From NCBI GenBank assembly GCA_029448655.1, contig JACCLO010000008.1, positions 3,038,001 to 3,102,000 on the forward strand: a stretch of 64,000 nt of DNA, written 5' to 3'. The translations under genes were made by a program, and so were the position numbers. Source of the DNA: Wolfiporia cocos (taxonomy: Eukaryota; Basidiomycota; Agaricomycetes; Polyporales; Phaeolaceae). Positions 36,601-45,275 of this stretch are shown one piece after another. The number at the start of each line of letters is the position of its first letter. Position 1 is the stretch's first letter. Under the pieces are notes generated by a model that did no database searches, had not been told where the DNA came from, and saw nothing but the letters and a program-made list of their open reading frames with translations.

Positions 36601-37334
36601 TAGCCGGGCAGGAAGGGGTTCGTCTGCCGGGTGCCCGCGTTCGAGGCCGGACGGGTTGCCGCATTCACCGGTGGGGGAGATCCCATGTGGACGGATCTTA
36701 CCCAATTTTCAACCGGCCGGAAGCGTTCCTCCGGAACCGATGGTACTGACCGACGGGGGGCGGAGCGCTGGCTGTGTAGCGAGGCCGCATCTCCTGCCGC
36801 GATTGCATCTGCCTGGAGGCGTTGTGCCTCCCGCAGGAATCGTGCTCCCATGTCGGCGTTCCACACACCGGTCTGAACCATTGTCGCTGCTACCGTCTGA
36901 CACCGAAAACCGAAATCCGCTGCGGCTGGATTGGGGGGGAACGCCCACCGCATGGCTAGGGGCGAGTCGATGTGGGCAAGGGGACTTGCTCCACGAATCG
37001 TGTTCGACTGTTCCCGTGCCAGGTGGAATGCCTCGTCCAACCGCTCGATGCCGGGACCTTGGTCTTCTACCGATGCTCCGTGTGCGAGCGAACGACCGGG
37101 GGATGCTTGCCCGATCGTTTCGGTGTGGACCGGGGCGATTTCGATGTCGTGGCGTGGGGCGTGGATACTATCCGCGACGGACAGGAGTGCAAAGTCGTCG
37201 GGGAGGCCGTGTACCTGGTAGTTTACCCATTGGCCGGGTTGGAACGGATGGGGCGGGACGTCGGTCGGGGTGTCAAAAGGGTTGCGCGGGGGCCGCGGGT
37301 TGCGGATGTAGTCGAGGTTGTGTGGAGCGGCCAT
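30624..37334 (-). CDS. Gag-dUTPase-Pol polyprotein of Ty3/gypsy element, 2,236 residues
   Basis: A single uninterrupted frame starts at the ATG in GCCATGG at 37,334. A Pro-rich N-terminus is followed by a Gag capsid-like region (about 325-510) and a CHSC...C...H zinc-knuckle-like motif (C554, C557, C569, H575; wider spacing than the classic knuckle). A basic run (KKVRRRRAKKK, about 772-782) precedes a trimeric-type dUTPase (about 784-921) with all five motifs: AAGYDL, GRIAPRSGLAL, GVVDEDYTGR, GDRIAQ, RRGTQGFGSTG. The retropepsin has ALIDSGSTGS (958-967). Reverse transcriptase has FSKLDI (D1245) and YLDD (1308-1311). RNase H has D1456, E1497 and D1524. Integrase has H1668, H1675, C1705, C1708 and D1738, D1798, E1834, the canonical D-x35-E spacing. 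A chromodomain-like stretch, RILESREDRGRIELEVEW to FFE (about 2028-2070), is followed by a further 165 residues without known motifs. There is no frameshift or stop between Gag and Pol, so mature proteins must come from one precursor. Confidence 0.95.
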   Translation of the reverse strand: MAAPHNLDYIRNPRPPRNPFDTPTDVPPHPFQPGQWVNYQVHGLPDDFALLSVADSIHAPRHDIEIAPVHTETIGQASPGRSLAHGASVEDQGPGIERLDEAFHLAREQSNTIRGASPLAHIDSPLAMRWAFPPNPAAADFGFRCQTVAATMVQTGVWNADMGARFLREAQRLQADAIAAGDAASLHSQRSAPRRSVPSVPEERFRPVENWVRSVHMGSPPPVNAATRPASNAGTRQTNPFLPGYTPPVLTPQVPFSVMAAQPPVPPSVAPQTAHVNTWRAAPLPGTRASMWRPEKPASSQWDAYSMLPEPQPDPRYKSKVREPEPFTGENFIAWVMRLKLYIDDNRPLLFTDSKKIGTAISLIRGPKVDSWVMAFTREHYRDGQWHLSWLRFIWELHQKFDDPDLEKKSAVAAEKLSMTIGKGEEYFQELERLLSEAKYDKENQIVHRWVTSAIPKEIYMAVHSAFVAATVNDKSQRGYNVQIPEDYESWKQAILRTDNAMRRLRDEEKLRHGRETGKGVADKGKGRATTSSSGTARSEPTAEERANLLKRKCHSCSKTQAEAPGKGCNKPVWHQPNWKPRAATSGGNTGAGPSQPARTRQAVEAPPAEKVLGEVSQEDFVRMVSAWAKENPEAAKEAGFTQVRPLSNNKFSVLEIEEPVNISISESASEGNEPVDGLYGLGTGAPIFDYISVPRSVDLAPGDDDGASTCSDDSFVTASEEPPTGAWREDKTVLNSSINVNYVPMDVDPVVDSDVQMADASKPTVQKKTEKKVRRRRAKKKAVTLDIYLDHPRAIPPERKSEGAAGYDLHSAEEVVIPNGKRITVDTGIMIRMPPGVYGRIAPRSGLALKGVDVEAGVVDEDYTGRLKVILNNQTGTDYQVEYGDRIAQFILECNMTPDTRIVKSIRETRRGTQGFGSTGEKLRGNVVVIQTGKRGRQIEVPITLHRPDGRALFTKALIDSGSTGSVISHAYVEEHKLEQLPLDRPVKLYNADGSTNAAGKMTHYVELQMQIDTHLETRKFHVTELSSADIFLGFDWLEDHNPTIDWKKRRITFTCDCEHEQIEDGDHIYYIFADAWLQNRDECRADIAERVRATKATEIAIATGKTTEAKTFEEVVPEYLHEFEDVFKETEFDQLPERRPWDHAIELLPNSEPYAGKIYALSPREQEALDDFLEEQLRTGRIRPSKSPWGAPFFFVKKKDGKLRPIQDYRKLNQMTKKNRYPLPLITELLNKLKRAKYFSKLDIRWGYTNVRIKEGDEEKAAFITNRGLYEPLVMFFGMCNAPGTFQTLMNDIFRDLIMTGKVIVYLDDILVFTETEAEHKEILRKVLLVLRQNKLTCKPEKCEFMKSEVEYLGHIISHGEIRMDPAKVAAVAEWPAPRNKKEVQSFIGFANFYRRFIPKFSTVARPLINLTKDTPWQWGTAEQECFDKLKKIFIEAPVLGIPNDDDPFRIEADSSDFATGACLMQKQDGVWKPIAYQSKTMLPAERNYEIYDRELLAIMRALDEWRHFVMGGKHPVEVLTDHKNLEYFKTPQKINPRQARWMTELAEYDLQLVHIPGKTNGRADGLSRRSDHGNDKDHLEGQVVLKPHLFVQDSAERLRSSFYTVVKGITHDEVKERVKAEAALYDGKEGVEVGETTEDGLRYRRGRLIIPRDEELIGKIISSFHDTVSAGHPGTENTYTAVHRHYWWPKMRSDIRQYVKACIKCQAAKPDRSKRAAPLNPNPTPTHNWENISVDMITGLPTSKGRDAIIVVVDMKSKDYIAVPTTTKLSAEGWANIFVDKVYTQHGLPKKIFSDRGPQFVSEFIKDVYRRLGIQGNPSTAFHPQTDGQTERMNQELEVYLRLFINDTHTNWPDLLPLASFAYKTHVHSSTGYSPFYLTHGYHPFTGVEAPEQEEGVAQDWVEHMHTISKLASQNLEKAKLRMKEYYDRKRASPLSYSEGDLVWVDGRNINMGHPTKKLDSKRFGPYKVTKKVGHGAYELDLPADMRGIYPVFNEVLLLPYTPPAFPNQDHSKVTESNDVRRPLRILESREDRGRIELEVEWSDGTKTWERKRGLNHYQELVTKFFEARPSAPGNQWKNRNTGWDHSDTKWDPEWEDFERKAQEMGLRKNPKEFIIYDDIDTTLLVKGSIPFYAYEKKLVARNFWFCDPRTRVMQYGIRVGTPIESTIPESIGYWIYPVLNTLQLAHPHICTKTVDHPCHVDQTMYKVIAGRGDTQLEEGVLSQADFLQLACD
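30665..30675 (-). other. Polypurine tract
   Basis: On the minus strand the bases just before the 3' LTR read AGAAGAGGGGGTAC, giving the purine run expected to prime plus-strand DNA synthesis. It is translated as part of the polyprotein. Confidence 0.8.
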
Positions 37335-38077
37335 GGTACGTGTGAAGTGTATGTAGATAATGTAGAGTCGCGAAAAACAGCGCTACCCGCCCACTGTGGA
37401 TCAGCCTATAGCTGCGATCGGGGTGGTAACTAGAAACTGTTCTTCCACTCTATTCAGAGACCACCTCTTTTCGGAGGTGCGCCAAGAAACGCCAAGGGGT
37501 TTTCAGCCCAAGGCCGGCAAGTAATCTCTGCCTCCGAAACCTCGTCCAGCCCCGAAGCTAATTCGGGATACCGGGGGCACGGGATCTAAACCCTTGTGAT
37601 GGAGGGTCTAAAAGTTTATCGTAGGGGGCCAAGTGGCCGTATGTGTGAGCTGTGTCACGCTCCTTCAGCCGCCTTGTGGGGCGCTGGGTTGTATAGTAGC
37701 GGGGGGCGGTAATGCCCGTATAGTCGGCGCGGTAATGCGCGTAAATAGGTGCCCAGTGCCTCTGTAATCTGCCGTAGGGCCCCTTAACGCCTTTGATTAT
37801 TTCGCGTCGGGTACACGTCTACTACGGTGGGGATGTAACCCAAAGCCTTTACGCCGCGTTGCACGACGGTGGCCCAGTAGCTTAGAAGCAACGGTAGGAG
37901 TGGTCCCCTACACGCTGTTCACAAGTGTATGCCCCCAGAACCCAGTCCCTTGTCCCTGGGATGCGGGAGGATAAAAGTTTACACCCGAATCGACCGAAGT
38001 CAACTCGAGGGCGAGAAACAGTGCACTTTGCCCCTAGTGCGCCGGGGTTGTTCTGGAATGAACTCAGAACGGGGTGG
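37335..38077 (-). other. Untranslated leader of the gypsy element
   Basis: About 740 nt lie between the primer site and the Gag start. No long frame exists in the element's sense. It contains two GCATTACCG motifs in element sense (near 37,706 and 37,729), similar to the CATTACYGGC motif repeated in the solo LTRs. It may hold the packaging signal; this is inference. Confidence 0.6.
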
Positions 38078-38088
38078 AGACTCGTCTT
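38078..38088 (-). other. Primer-binding site predicted for self-priming
   Basis: In element sense the bases directly after the 5' LTR are T then AAGACGAGTCT. This 11-mer is the exact reverse complement of AGACTCGTCTT inside the LTR (38,183-38,193), which lies 32 nt after TATATA. No TGG match to a tRNA 3' end is seen at the LTR edge. The arrangement is that of Tf1-type self-primed elements, in which the 5' end of the RNA folds back onto the primer site. Confidence 0.75.
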
Positions 38089-38089
38089 A

Positions 38090-38460
38090 TGACACAAGCG
38101 TATTCTTAAGCAACTACTCAGGGGAATATGACTCGCGTGAAAGCGTATTCCTAGTCTGAGGCTACTCAAGGCAACAAAGGCCAAGACGAGTCTGGGGTGC
38201 TCCCTGCTCGTCTGGCTGGTATATATGCTCGTAGGCTGTTTGTACATGTTTGGCTACTGTACAGTATTACGTAAGCTGATAGACCGTTTAGAGTATGGTA
38301 AACCCTATCGTAGGTGTAGAGCCACATCAAGGGTGTCCGGGGTCTGTGTAGGCACGTGTGGGGTGTTCGGGGTCCTTGCACGTGATGCATAGGCGGGCGC
38401 TTAGATAAGATAAGGGTTGTCCCTAGTCGCAAGCTAGTTGGAGAAAATCGGCTTGTGACA
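38090..38460 (-). repeat. 5' LTR of the gypsy element
   Basis: Element sense TGTCACAAGCC...CTTGTGTCA, 371 bp. It carries the TATATA box and predicted transcript start described separately. The outer edge abuts GCATG at 38,461. Confidence 0.95.
38193..38225 (-). promoter_or_regulatory. Core promoter of the gypsy element: TATA box and predicted start site
   Basis: TATATA occupies 38,225-38,220 on the minus strand. The predicted first transcribed base, the A of AGACTCGTCTTGG, is at 38,193, 32 nt downstream. The start is inferred from the TATA distance, from complementarity with the primer site, and from conservation of AGACTYGTCTTGGCC at 33 nt from TATA in both complete solo LTRs. Confidence 0.65.
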
Positions 38461-38584
38461 GCATGGGCTTGATCTTGCTCTATTGGGGTTTCAGGCGATT
38501 AAGTCCCAGTTCAGATAATAAAGTACAGACTCAGACAATTAAGAGTACTCAGATCAGATTCAGAAATTGTAGCTTTGCTGATGC

Positions 38585-39095
38585 AGCTACATGGTCATCA
38601 CAGACCATGAACTCTGCACCATTACTGGCACATACCATTACATAGCCTATGGAGGCTCTAAACCCACTGCATGCCCTAGCCTACAAGGAACACCAGCCAC
38701 AGGCAGTACTTACAACGTCACCGATTGCAGCCAATCATGCTCGATCACCCTGCATCACCCAAGGCCATTACTGGCCAGTCCCTGATCACTAGCTACGTCA
38801 CCGATCATAGACCGCTAACCCCACCATTACTGGCATCGGTCCCAATTACACTAGAAACCCCGATCAATGGACTTTACAAACTGCCATTACTGGCAGAACC
38901 CCCGATCAATGAGAACCACTGATTGCACCTGACAAATTTGTAACCCACTCTGATCCGGGCTGAACCTGCGATGTCGCCATGGACATCTCGCATAGCCAGT
39001 GCCCCGATGCCATTACAGGCCACATAGCACTTAGATTAGGTCAGCATCAATGCCCTATGAACCACGCACCATAACTGTTGGAATAAACCAGCAGG
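38585..39095 (+). mobile_element. LTR fragment with repeated CCATTACTGGC motifs
   Basis: Sequence from about 38,585 resembles the middle of the solo LTRs, including CATGAACTCTGCACCATTAC, GATCAATGAGAACCACTGAT and CATGGACATCTCGCATA blocks. It lacks both the TGTCACA start and the TATA/start-site half. The gypsy element inserted about 125 bp to its left. Confidence 0.6.
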
Positions 39096-41000
39096 GGCAT
39101 ACCACTACTCCACGGTGGAGTAGTGATAAAAGCACAGATCCATCATCAGGAAAATTTGGTCGACAGCATAGTATGTTGATCCGGGTGCGCTAAGATTGTG
39201 CGTGATTCAAGAGAGCAGAAAAGCAGTCACACAAGTCACTATGCTAACAGTCAAAGAAGCATCGTGGGACAACGAGATATCACAACGTATCCATGGTCAA
39301 GATATCAGAGGGAAAGAAGATCGAGTCGCAATATGGACCTTTTGAATATTGGATCAAGTGGAGACAGGTTGTGGACCGTCCATTCACTTTCTGGGCTTGA
39401 GTAAACTCTGATCGAGAACTTCATTTAGCACAAGAGGGAAATTCCTGCTCATTGATACGAAACATTACATGCCAGCTAGCCTGTGCTCCTTGAGGCTTTG
39501 GGTTCAGTACGTGCTGGGAGATTATTTTACTACAATGGCAGATTACTGCATTTTGGTTCGTACATTGGTCTGCAAGTAAACTAATCCTGGAATAGCACAG
39601 CACTAGCGAAGGTTACTTTGCAGATCAAGACATTCGACTGAAGTCCCTCATGCATGATAGATTCATCTCATCCTTCAGAATTATCTACTGATACTAATAA
39701 CTATGTAGCTGCCGCACATAGGCAACGCTATATTCTCTCACAGGTAAGTGTAATGTCCCCAATCCCTATATTTGGTATGACACAAGACTGATGCGGATGA
39801 CGACGGCCGTGGGGGAGGCAGTCTTCAGTTGTCATATTTCTAAGACATTCGACGAATGAAGGCGTTGTACTCCGTTCGTATTGGCATCGTTACGTCATAT
39901 CTAGAGCCAAAATCATGATACAGATCATGGGTGAGCAAGCGAGCTTTCATACTCAACATACTCAACGTACATGTCCTACACTAAAGCCTCATATCTGCGA
40001 TGGCAACTGCCTGATTCTATACCGAATCGACATATGCTCGATTAGCTCCTCTTCACGTGTCATAGAGCGAGATCCGCTCGGGTCACAGCAGTGCTCTGCT
40101 GAAGCTTCGAAACATTGTTGTAGTCGCGGTTGAGTGATATGCATCAATACACCAATCAGTGAATTGTCCAAGCGCCGGCACGCGGCGGATAGAAAACTAT
40201 CCATATCCATGACGATTTTTGCAAGAATAAAGAGACAATCTATGGACAATAACCAATGATCCTCTGAGCTAATATCATAACCTTCCGAATTATTATCGTC
40301 ATTGTTCAGGAGGTCCAAATTGCATCTGAAAGAAATATGATGAGCGCTTCACGTGCTTGTGGTGAGATGGGATCAGGCTACTACCGCTCGTCGTAACACT
40401 TGATAAATGCGTCACATGCACGGAGACTGATAGTCTCCGGCTCACTCCAGCTGCCAGTGCTTCGTAGTCAATCAATACCATTTGTATTGATCCGCGACGG
40501 CATTCTTATGCCACAACCTGTAACTTAGAACATAGCGTACAGTCGCATCCAACATCGTGACTCATTCCCGCATCATGAGCGATCTTTATGATAGGTTCAC
40601 AAATGAATCTGACAAATACCCTGGTCCTATGGCCGCCTGTGTCCGCCGTCATGGCTGTCACTAGCTGCCGGTACTATTGACATAGCGAATAATGCTTCTC
40701 TTGATATAGGACGAACTTGGGCGACCGTATACTTGAGTTGGAGTTATTAACATATTTTCCTGTGCTCGGTGCGGATCCGAGCTCTCGGACGTTGCAAAAA
40801 TGGGTTTGGTGATCCCGCCTTGCAGTATTGCTTTAACCTTATGATGACAGCTTCCGGCGTCGGATCTTCCTGGTGATGCATATGCACGGTTTCGCACCTT
40901 CTCTGGAAGTGAAGCTGTACGCCTGTAGCCTATATATGCTACTGTCTCCGCGAAACCGGCCAAAAGATCCCATCTTACTGCTCACGCAGGCGTGGCTGCA
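39096..41000. other. Mostly unassigned; possible minus-strand exon at 39,989-40,326
   Basis: The minus frame 40,326-39,989 starts after a good acceptor (TTTCTTTCAG) and reads NLDLLNNDDNNSEGYDISSE, then an apparent helix and an acidic C-terminus ending RQLPSQI. A possible first exon (MVLIDYEALAAGVSRRLS) lies at 40,481, but no donor joins the two in frame. The frame 40,661-40,963 (minus) also looks weakly protein-like. I recognise none of them. Confidence 0.3.
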
Positions 41001-42894
41001 ATGTCGACACTTACGTCTCCGACTTACGATCGCGAAGTGGTTGGGACGCTATTCGTTGGACTTGCGTTTGCCATATTGTATGTCTGCGCTCACCACCTGC
41101 ATACTACGAGAACTCACTCATTACAGTTCATACGGCATTACTTGTGCTCAGGCACTGTACTACTTCTGGCATTACACTGATGATCGGAAGTGGTTGAAAT
41201 GCATGGTACGTCAAGCATTTCTCTGCAAAGCATTCTCCTCACAATCACAACGTCGCTGTAGATCGCTTTTCTATGGTATTTATTATCATGCGTCATAAAG
41301 AGATCATAGAGCATATGTTCACCCACTAGGCTCATGGATACCGCAGTTGCAGCTCTAAACATCACTGTAATCTCTCTCTCATGTAGGTGGACTCACAATG
41401 ATCAACGTTCCACAGATATTCTGGGACTATTCAGTGGGACAACTTGGTGCAAACTACCCTTCCACATGCAGTATGCCAAGCACCCAGTCAGACAAATGTT
41501 TTCCAAATCATGAATTTGTATTACTCGGGACCAAATCACTCTCAAACCCAATGACCGCCAGGTGCGCCTTTCCTTCCGACAGACTAGCTGAGGCCGAGAT
41601 CAAGTGATCAATATACTCAACAGTACTCTTCTCATGGTATCTAATCTTGAGCGTAATTCATTTATCATTGTTTCTGATCAGTGCATATCTGTAGGCGGAA
41701 TTTGGCTGCTCTGTGAGTCTGTCTGTTGACTACCCACTCTGAGAAAGACTGAAAGTGCATAGGCATTTGTCGGGAATCTTGTTCAATGGTCCGTAGTCTG
41801 TTCATCAGGGTTTCATATCCCCTTAATTGCCTCGTGTAGCTACTATATCAGTACTATTTGGAAGAGTAAGTGAACAGCCATATTACAAATTACCCACAAT
41901 GACACGGTATGGATGAACATCTTCACCGCATAGCATCTGTTCACTCCAAATATCGTATACCACTGTCTCTAGTTCCGGTAAGAACGCTGACTTGCCACTT
42001 ACGTTCGCTTCTTCTCAATCGTTTCTCAAAGCTCGGCATAGTGATAGGCTCATGCGGTATGCCTGATTTGATGGTATTTATGTGAATACTGACTCATTTT
42101 GCACAGTCGCTGGATTCAGTGAGTATGTTACACTTCAGTAGACACTAACTGACTGTCGAACATGCGACCTCAGTGACTATTGCATTTGCGTGAGTAGCAC
42201 CATGTCCTCTGTTCTCCTGTATATAAGTGCTGACAGATGGTTCAAGGTCAGAGGCTGATCACGATATTCCTGGATTTGGGTGCCCATTCAAAGGCTCGCT
42301 ATGCAGAGTGAGACATCTGGTCATCTATTACTTGTATTCATGACTGTATTTGTGTCAGATACCTCCGGTCATTCACTTGTCACTCACGTCGATCGCAGAC
42401 ATCATGATCACGGCATCCCTCTGCTTCAATCTAGACCACGGGATAGCCTTATTTAGACAGTAAGGAGTTTGAGATCTGCTTCGTCATTCCGTTAACACGG
42501 TCTGCACTATGAGCAGCACCGACTCTATGGTGTACAAGCTGAAGCAGTTCATTATTGAACGCGGACTTCTGACGGCGTGAGAGCCATTACACTCTTCCCA
42601 TAGCCATCAGACTCAATGATATGCGCTTGCAGTGTGGCACAAATTTTGCAAATAGTCGCCGTGAGTGTCAATAACAATGTCACACCGATCCCGCTCTCTG
42701 ATCACCCGAGCTCTCAGTATCTTGCCGCTCTAAACCCAGATGTGAACCAGTACATCTGGATACTGTTCCAATTTATCGATAGCAAATGCCAGTATCAGTA
42801 TCTTTCTCATATCATATTGTACAACAGATTGACAATAGATTCTGCGCGCTTCAACAGTATACGTGAATTCCGTGCTCGCACTGTATGTGATTGA
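41001..42894 (+). CDS. DUF6534-type multi-pass membrane protein
   Basis: Exon 1 is 41,001-41,077 (MSTLTSPTYDREVVGTLFVG), exon 2 is 41,127-41,205 (SYGITCAQALYYFWHYTDDR then KWLKCM) and exon 3 starts at 41,262 (IAFLW). The next exon starts after CCACTAG at about 41,331 (LMDTAVAALNIT). Later pieces include GLTMINVPQIFWDYSVGQL (about 41,390), SLTSIADIMITASLCFNL (about 42,385), TDSMVYKLKQFIIERGLL (about 42,510) and SVAQILQIVAVSVNN (about 42,630). The last open stretch ends at 42,894. The first helix followed by YG-x-T-x-x-Q-x-Y-Y-F, an FLWLMDT-like helix, the T-S-x-A-D-x-x-I-T-A-S-L-C motif, and TDSM-x-x-x-L-x-x-x-x-I-x-x-G-L-L-T are the DUF6534 landmarks. Several central introns are unassigned, so a frameshift cannot be excluded. 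Function unknown. Confidence 0.6.
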
Positions 42895-43449
42895 GATACC
42901 TAGCTCATTCGTAGTCCTGATCGTCTTCATCTAGTCTCAACGCTCGCCATCATATCAGAAGGATCGGAAGTACTCCAGGCTTTACAGATGTACTTGAAGA
43001 TGTAGACGTCCTTCCCGCAAGTACTTCTCATGCTAGCCATCGCTCAGGTCAGTGAACGAATCTGCCGCAGATGACTTCCGCAAGCAATAGCAGTGCGGTT
43101 AGTACTCACAATGCCGATGCGGAGGAAATTCCAGATGCTGCCATTTAATATGTCTCTTCGAATGTCATATCCACCCGGATGCTCTGCCAAGGTCAGCTGA
43201 TCGGCTCCGAATCCCGTAGTCACATGATATTCTGGACAATCGTCCATACCATTCTTGGATAACTGCACCATTGCCCTTCATCTATTTTCAATTGTATCTA
43301 ATTATGCGATTTGTAATTGAGCATCCACATCATCACACATCACACCTCAATTTCCGAGCACAGGGACGAACCAAGCTGACGTAGTCAATAGTGGTGGACA
43401 ATTGTCACATGCTGATTTCTGGCATGCAGCAGCGCTGAGGGCCGTTAAG

Positions 43450-43614
43450 ACAAATTTAGATGTACCGGCTTCCGTAAAGGAACTATATTTGCTACCCGAA
43501 AAGCACGCACTCTCCATTCTTATCACACAGCCGGCGAAAGACTCCTCCGAGGGAACACTGAGACGCACGGATCCTAATGCGTCACCGTGCTAACTATATC
43601 TCCTTTCTCGCAGT
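43450..43614 (+). repeat. Duplicated ~165-bp segment, copy 1
   Basis: It matches 46,345-46,495 closely, including CACACAGCCGGCGAAAGAC and the block ending GTGCTAACTATATCTCCTTTCTCGCAG-like sequence, which has a CTAAC branch point, pyrimidine tract and CAG. In this copy a frame reads KHALSILITQPAKDSSEGTL. The source gene is unknown. Confidence 0.7.
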
Positions 43615-43818
43615 CCTAATTACCACTGTGCATGCCACCCCTCAACGAGTTTCTGAGTCCTCCTAATTCCCATACAGTGACAGCGGTGATGAATGTCTCA
43701 AATTTGAGAGCACACAGACAGGTTCGCATCTGCGATACTAGCTGCATTGTCTGTATCCACCTAATCATGGGCCTCTGATGTTGATATACCTTCTGAGTCA
43801 AATGTGAACCCCGCATCG

Positions 43819-45265
43819 TCAATCTGGATACAACAGTGGTGAGAATTTGTGAAACAATATGCCAAATGTACATACCACCTCTTCTCTCTCATTGTGGCTT
43901 ACCGTATCTGACACATCTACAGGTCTGTAGGCGACACTGCCTAGGCCATGTTGAGTAAGACCAGAATCAACCTGAACTTGAAAGCGCAGGGTATTTTCTA
44001 TGTCAACATCTCGAGAGGCCATAGATAATGGCTGTCGTAAGTCTGTGTAGTGGCATCCGTCTGTGACATGTCGACGTAGATTGAGCAACAGACTTGACAC
44101 CATGAAACTCGTTATCTTGAGTCTACGTGGTTTATGTCCAAGTCACAGCTCTGATCGGAGCGGTGCTCACGGTGCCAATAACAGTTTTGCGAGGCTTCCG
44201 AGGATGACCTTTAATGACGCAAGCGAATCACTTCTCAGGACGGCCTGAAGTATGTTCATGATGAGTAGGATGCTGAGGAGTATTTAGAGTCATTCGATCA
44301 AATACTTGGGTTGCGTCTCACCAGAAGTCAAATGTTCCTGAGTCGTACAAGATAAGCATCGTATAGGTACAACAAAACGCCACATACCGTCTCTTAGCAT
44401 AATCACAAGTAATGGTGACTGTAGACTTAGCTTGCCAGTGATTTCTGTCCCTGAATATGCTGTCCACCACAGGTCAACGACTGAAAGTGCGTAAGACACA
44501 ATGACAAGTGAGCGCGATATGATTATCCCTTGTGATCCCAACTTGGTAAGTACCAGCGACATTTCGATGAATGGGTACATATAGCGTACATCTAAAAAGG
44601 TGTGAGTGAACATAGTTATCCCAGAAAGATTTATGCTGACATTTTATTGCTGACATGACTGGAAAAAATACATTGCAAATTCGTGATGGATCCTTGATTC
44701 TGGGGCGCATATTCATATGATCCATTCAGGAAAATGTACTTTCTCCTCGTCAATCCCAGTGCGCCTGAATAGGCAAATTCAAACTCACAGCGTTGATTCC
44801 GGCATATGTCATGCCAGACAAAAATACGAAAGCAGCCACACATAGTCTTCGCTTTCCGGCAGTCACATATATTGTGAAAGCATACTGGATAGGTTTAGGA
44901 CCGGTTCAAAGAACAAAACGAAAGTCACGTACCGACACTGATTAAAATAAGGGCTAGCCCAGTAAATTCTAGTGTCAATGAGAATGCTTCGCAGCTGTAA
45001 AAGTCGAGGTATATTTCTACCCAATAGCATACTTCACACTGAATAGCACTTGCCTCTATTGCTCTATCAGCTAAGAGTCACATTAACTACAACGATATCT
45101 CACCAGGTTTGCATTGTATCCAAAGTGTGAAAGCACTAGTTGGACGCCTAGGGCCAAAGCAATGTAGCGGTTCGAGAGAAGGAGAACGGTAAAGACCGTC
45201 GCTCCGTAGCTCCACCCAAATTCAATCTCGAGGTCTAGGGTAAGTATGAGCTCGTAGAATATCAT
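43819..45265 (-). CDS. DUF6533-type multi-pass membrane protein (copy 3)
   Basis: The minus strand carries FIAMIFYELILTLDLEIEFG followed by a helix with LLLSNRYIAL (45,275-45,160), the DUF6533 N-terminal signature, although the usual YDYLLTF is altered to FYELILTL. Further pieces are YAFTIYVTAGKRRL followed by a helix (about 44,885-44,770), SYALSVVDLWWTAYSG with LLVIMLRDG (about 44,510-44,395) and VMVSSLLLNLRRHV (about 44,105-44,065). A polar tail ends at 43,819. The extreme N-terminal exon upstream of 45,275 is not fixed, and some introns were not resolved. Convergent with the DUF6534 gene on its left. Confidence 0.6.
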
Positions 45266-45275
45266 TGCTATGAAA

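Larger units (their letters stand above)
30291..38460 (-). mobile_element. Complete Ty3/gypsy retrotransposon, 8,170 bp, young
   Basis: LTRs at 30,291-30,661 and 38,090-38,460 bracket one long minus-strand frame. GCATG occurs on both outer edges (30,286-30,290 and 38,461-38,465) as the target-site duplication. The two 371-bp LTRs look identical when read side by side, and the frame has no stop, so the insertion is recent and possibly active. Order in the element's sense: LTR, self-complementary primer site, about 750-nt leader, Gag, dUTPase, protease, reverse transcriptase, RNase H, integrase, chromodomain-like segment, C-terminal extension, polypurine tract, LTR. Integrase placed after RNase H identifies the Ty3/gypsy group. 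Confidence 0.95.

Noticed and set aside
36656..37345. Plus-strand 229-codon frame opposite Gag
   Set aside because: Antisense shadow of the Pro-rich Gag N-terminus.
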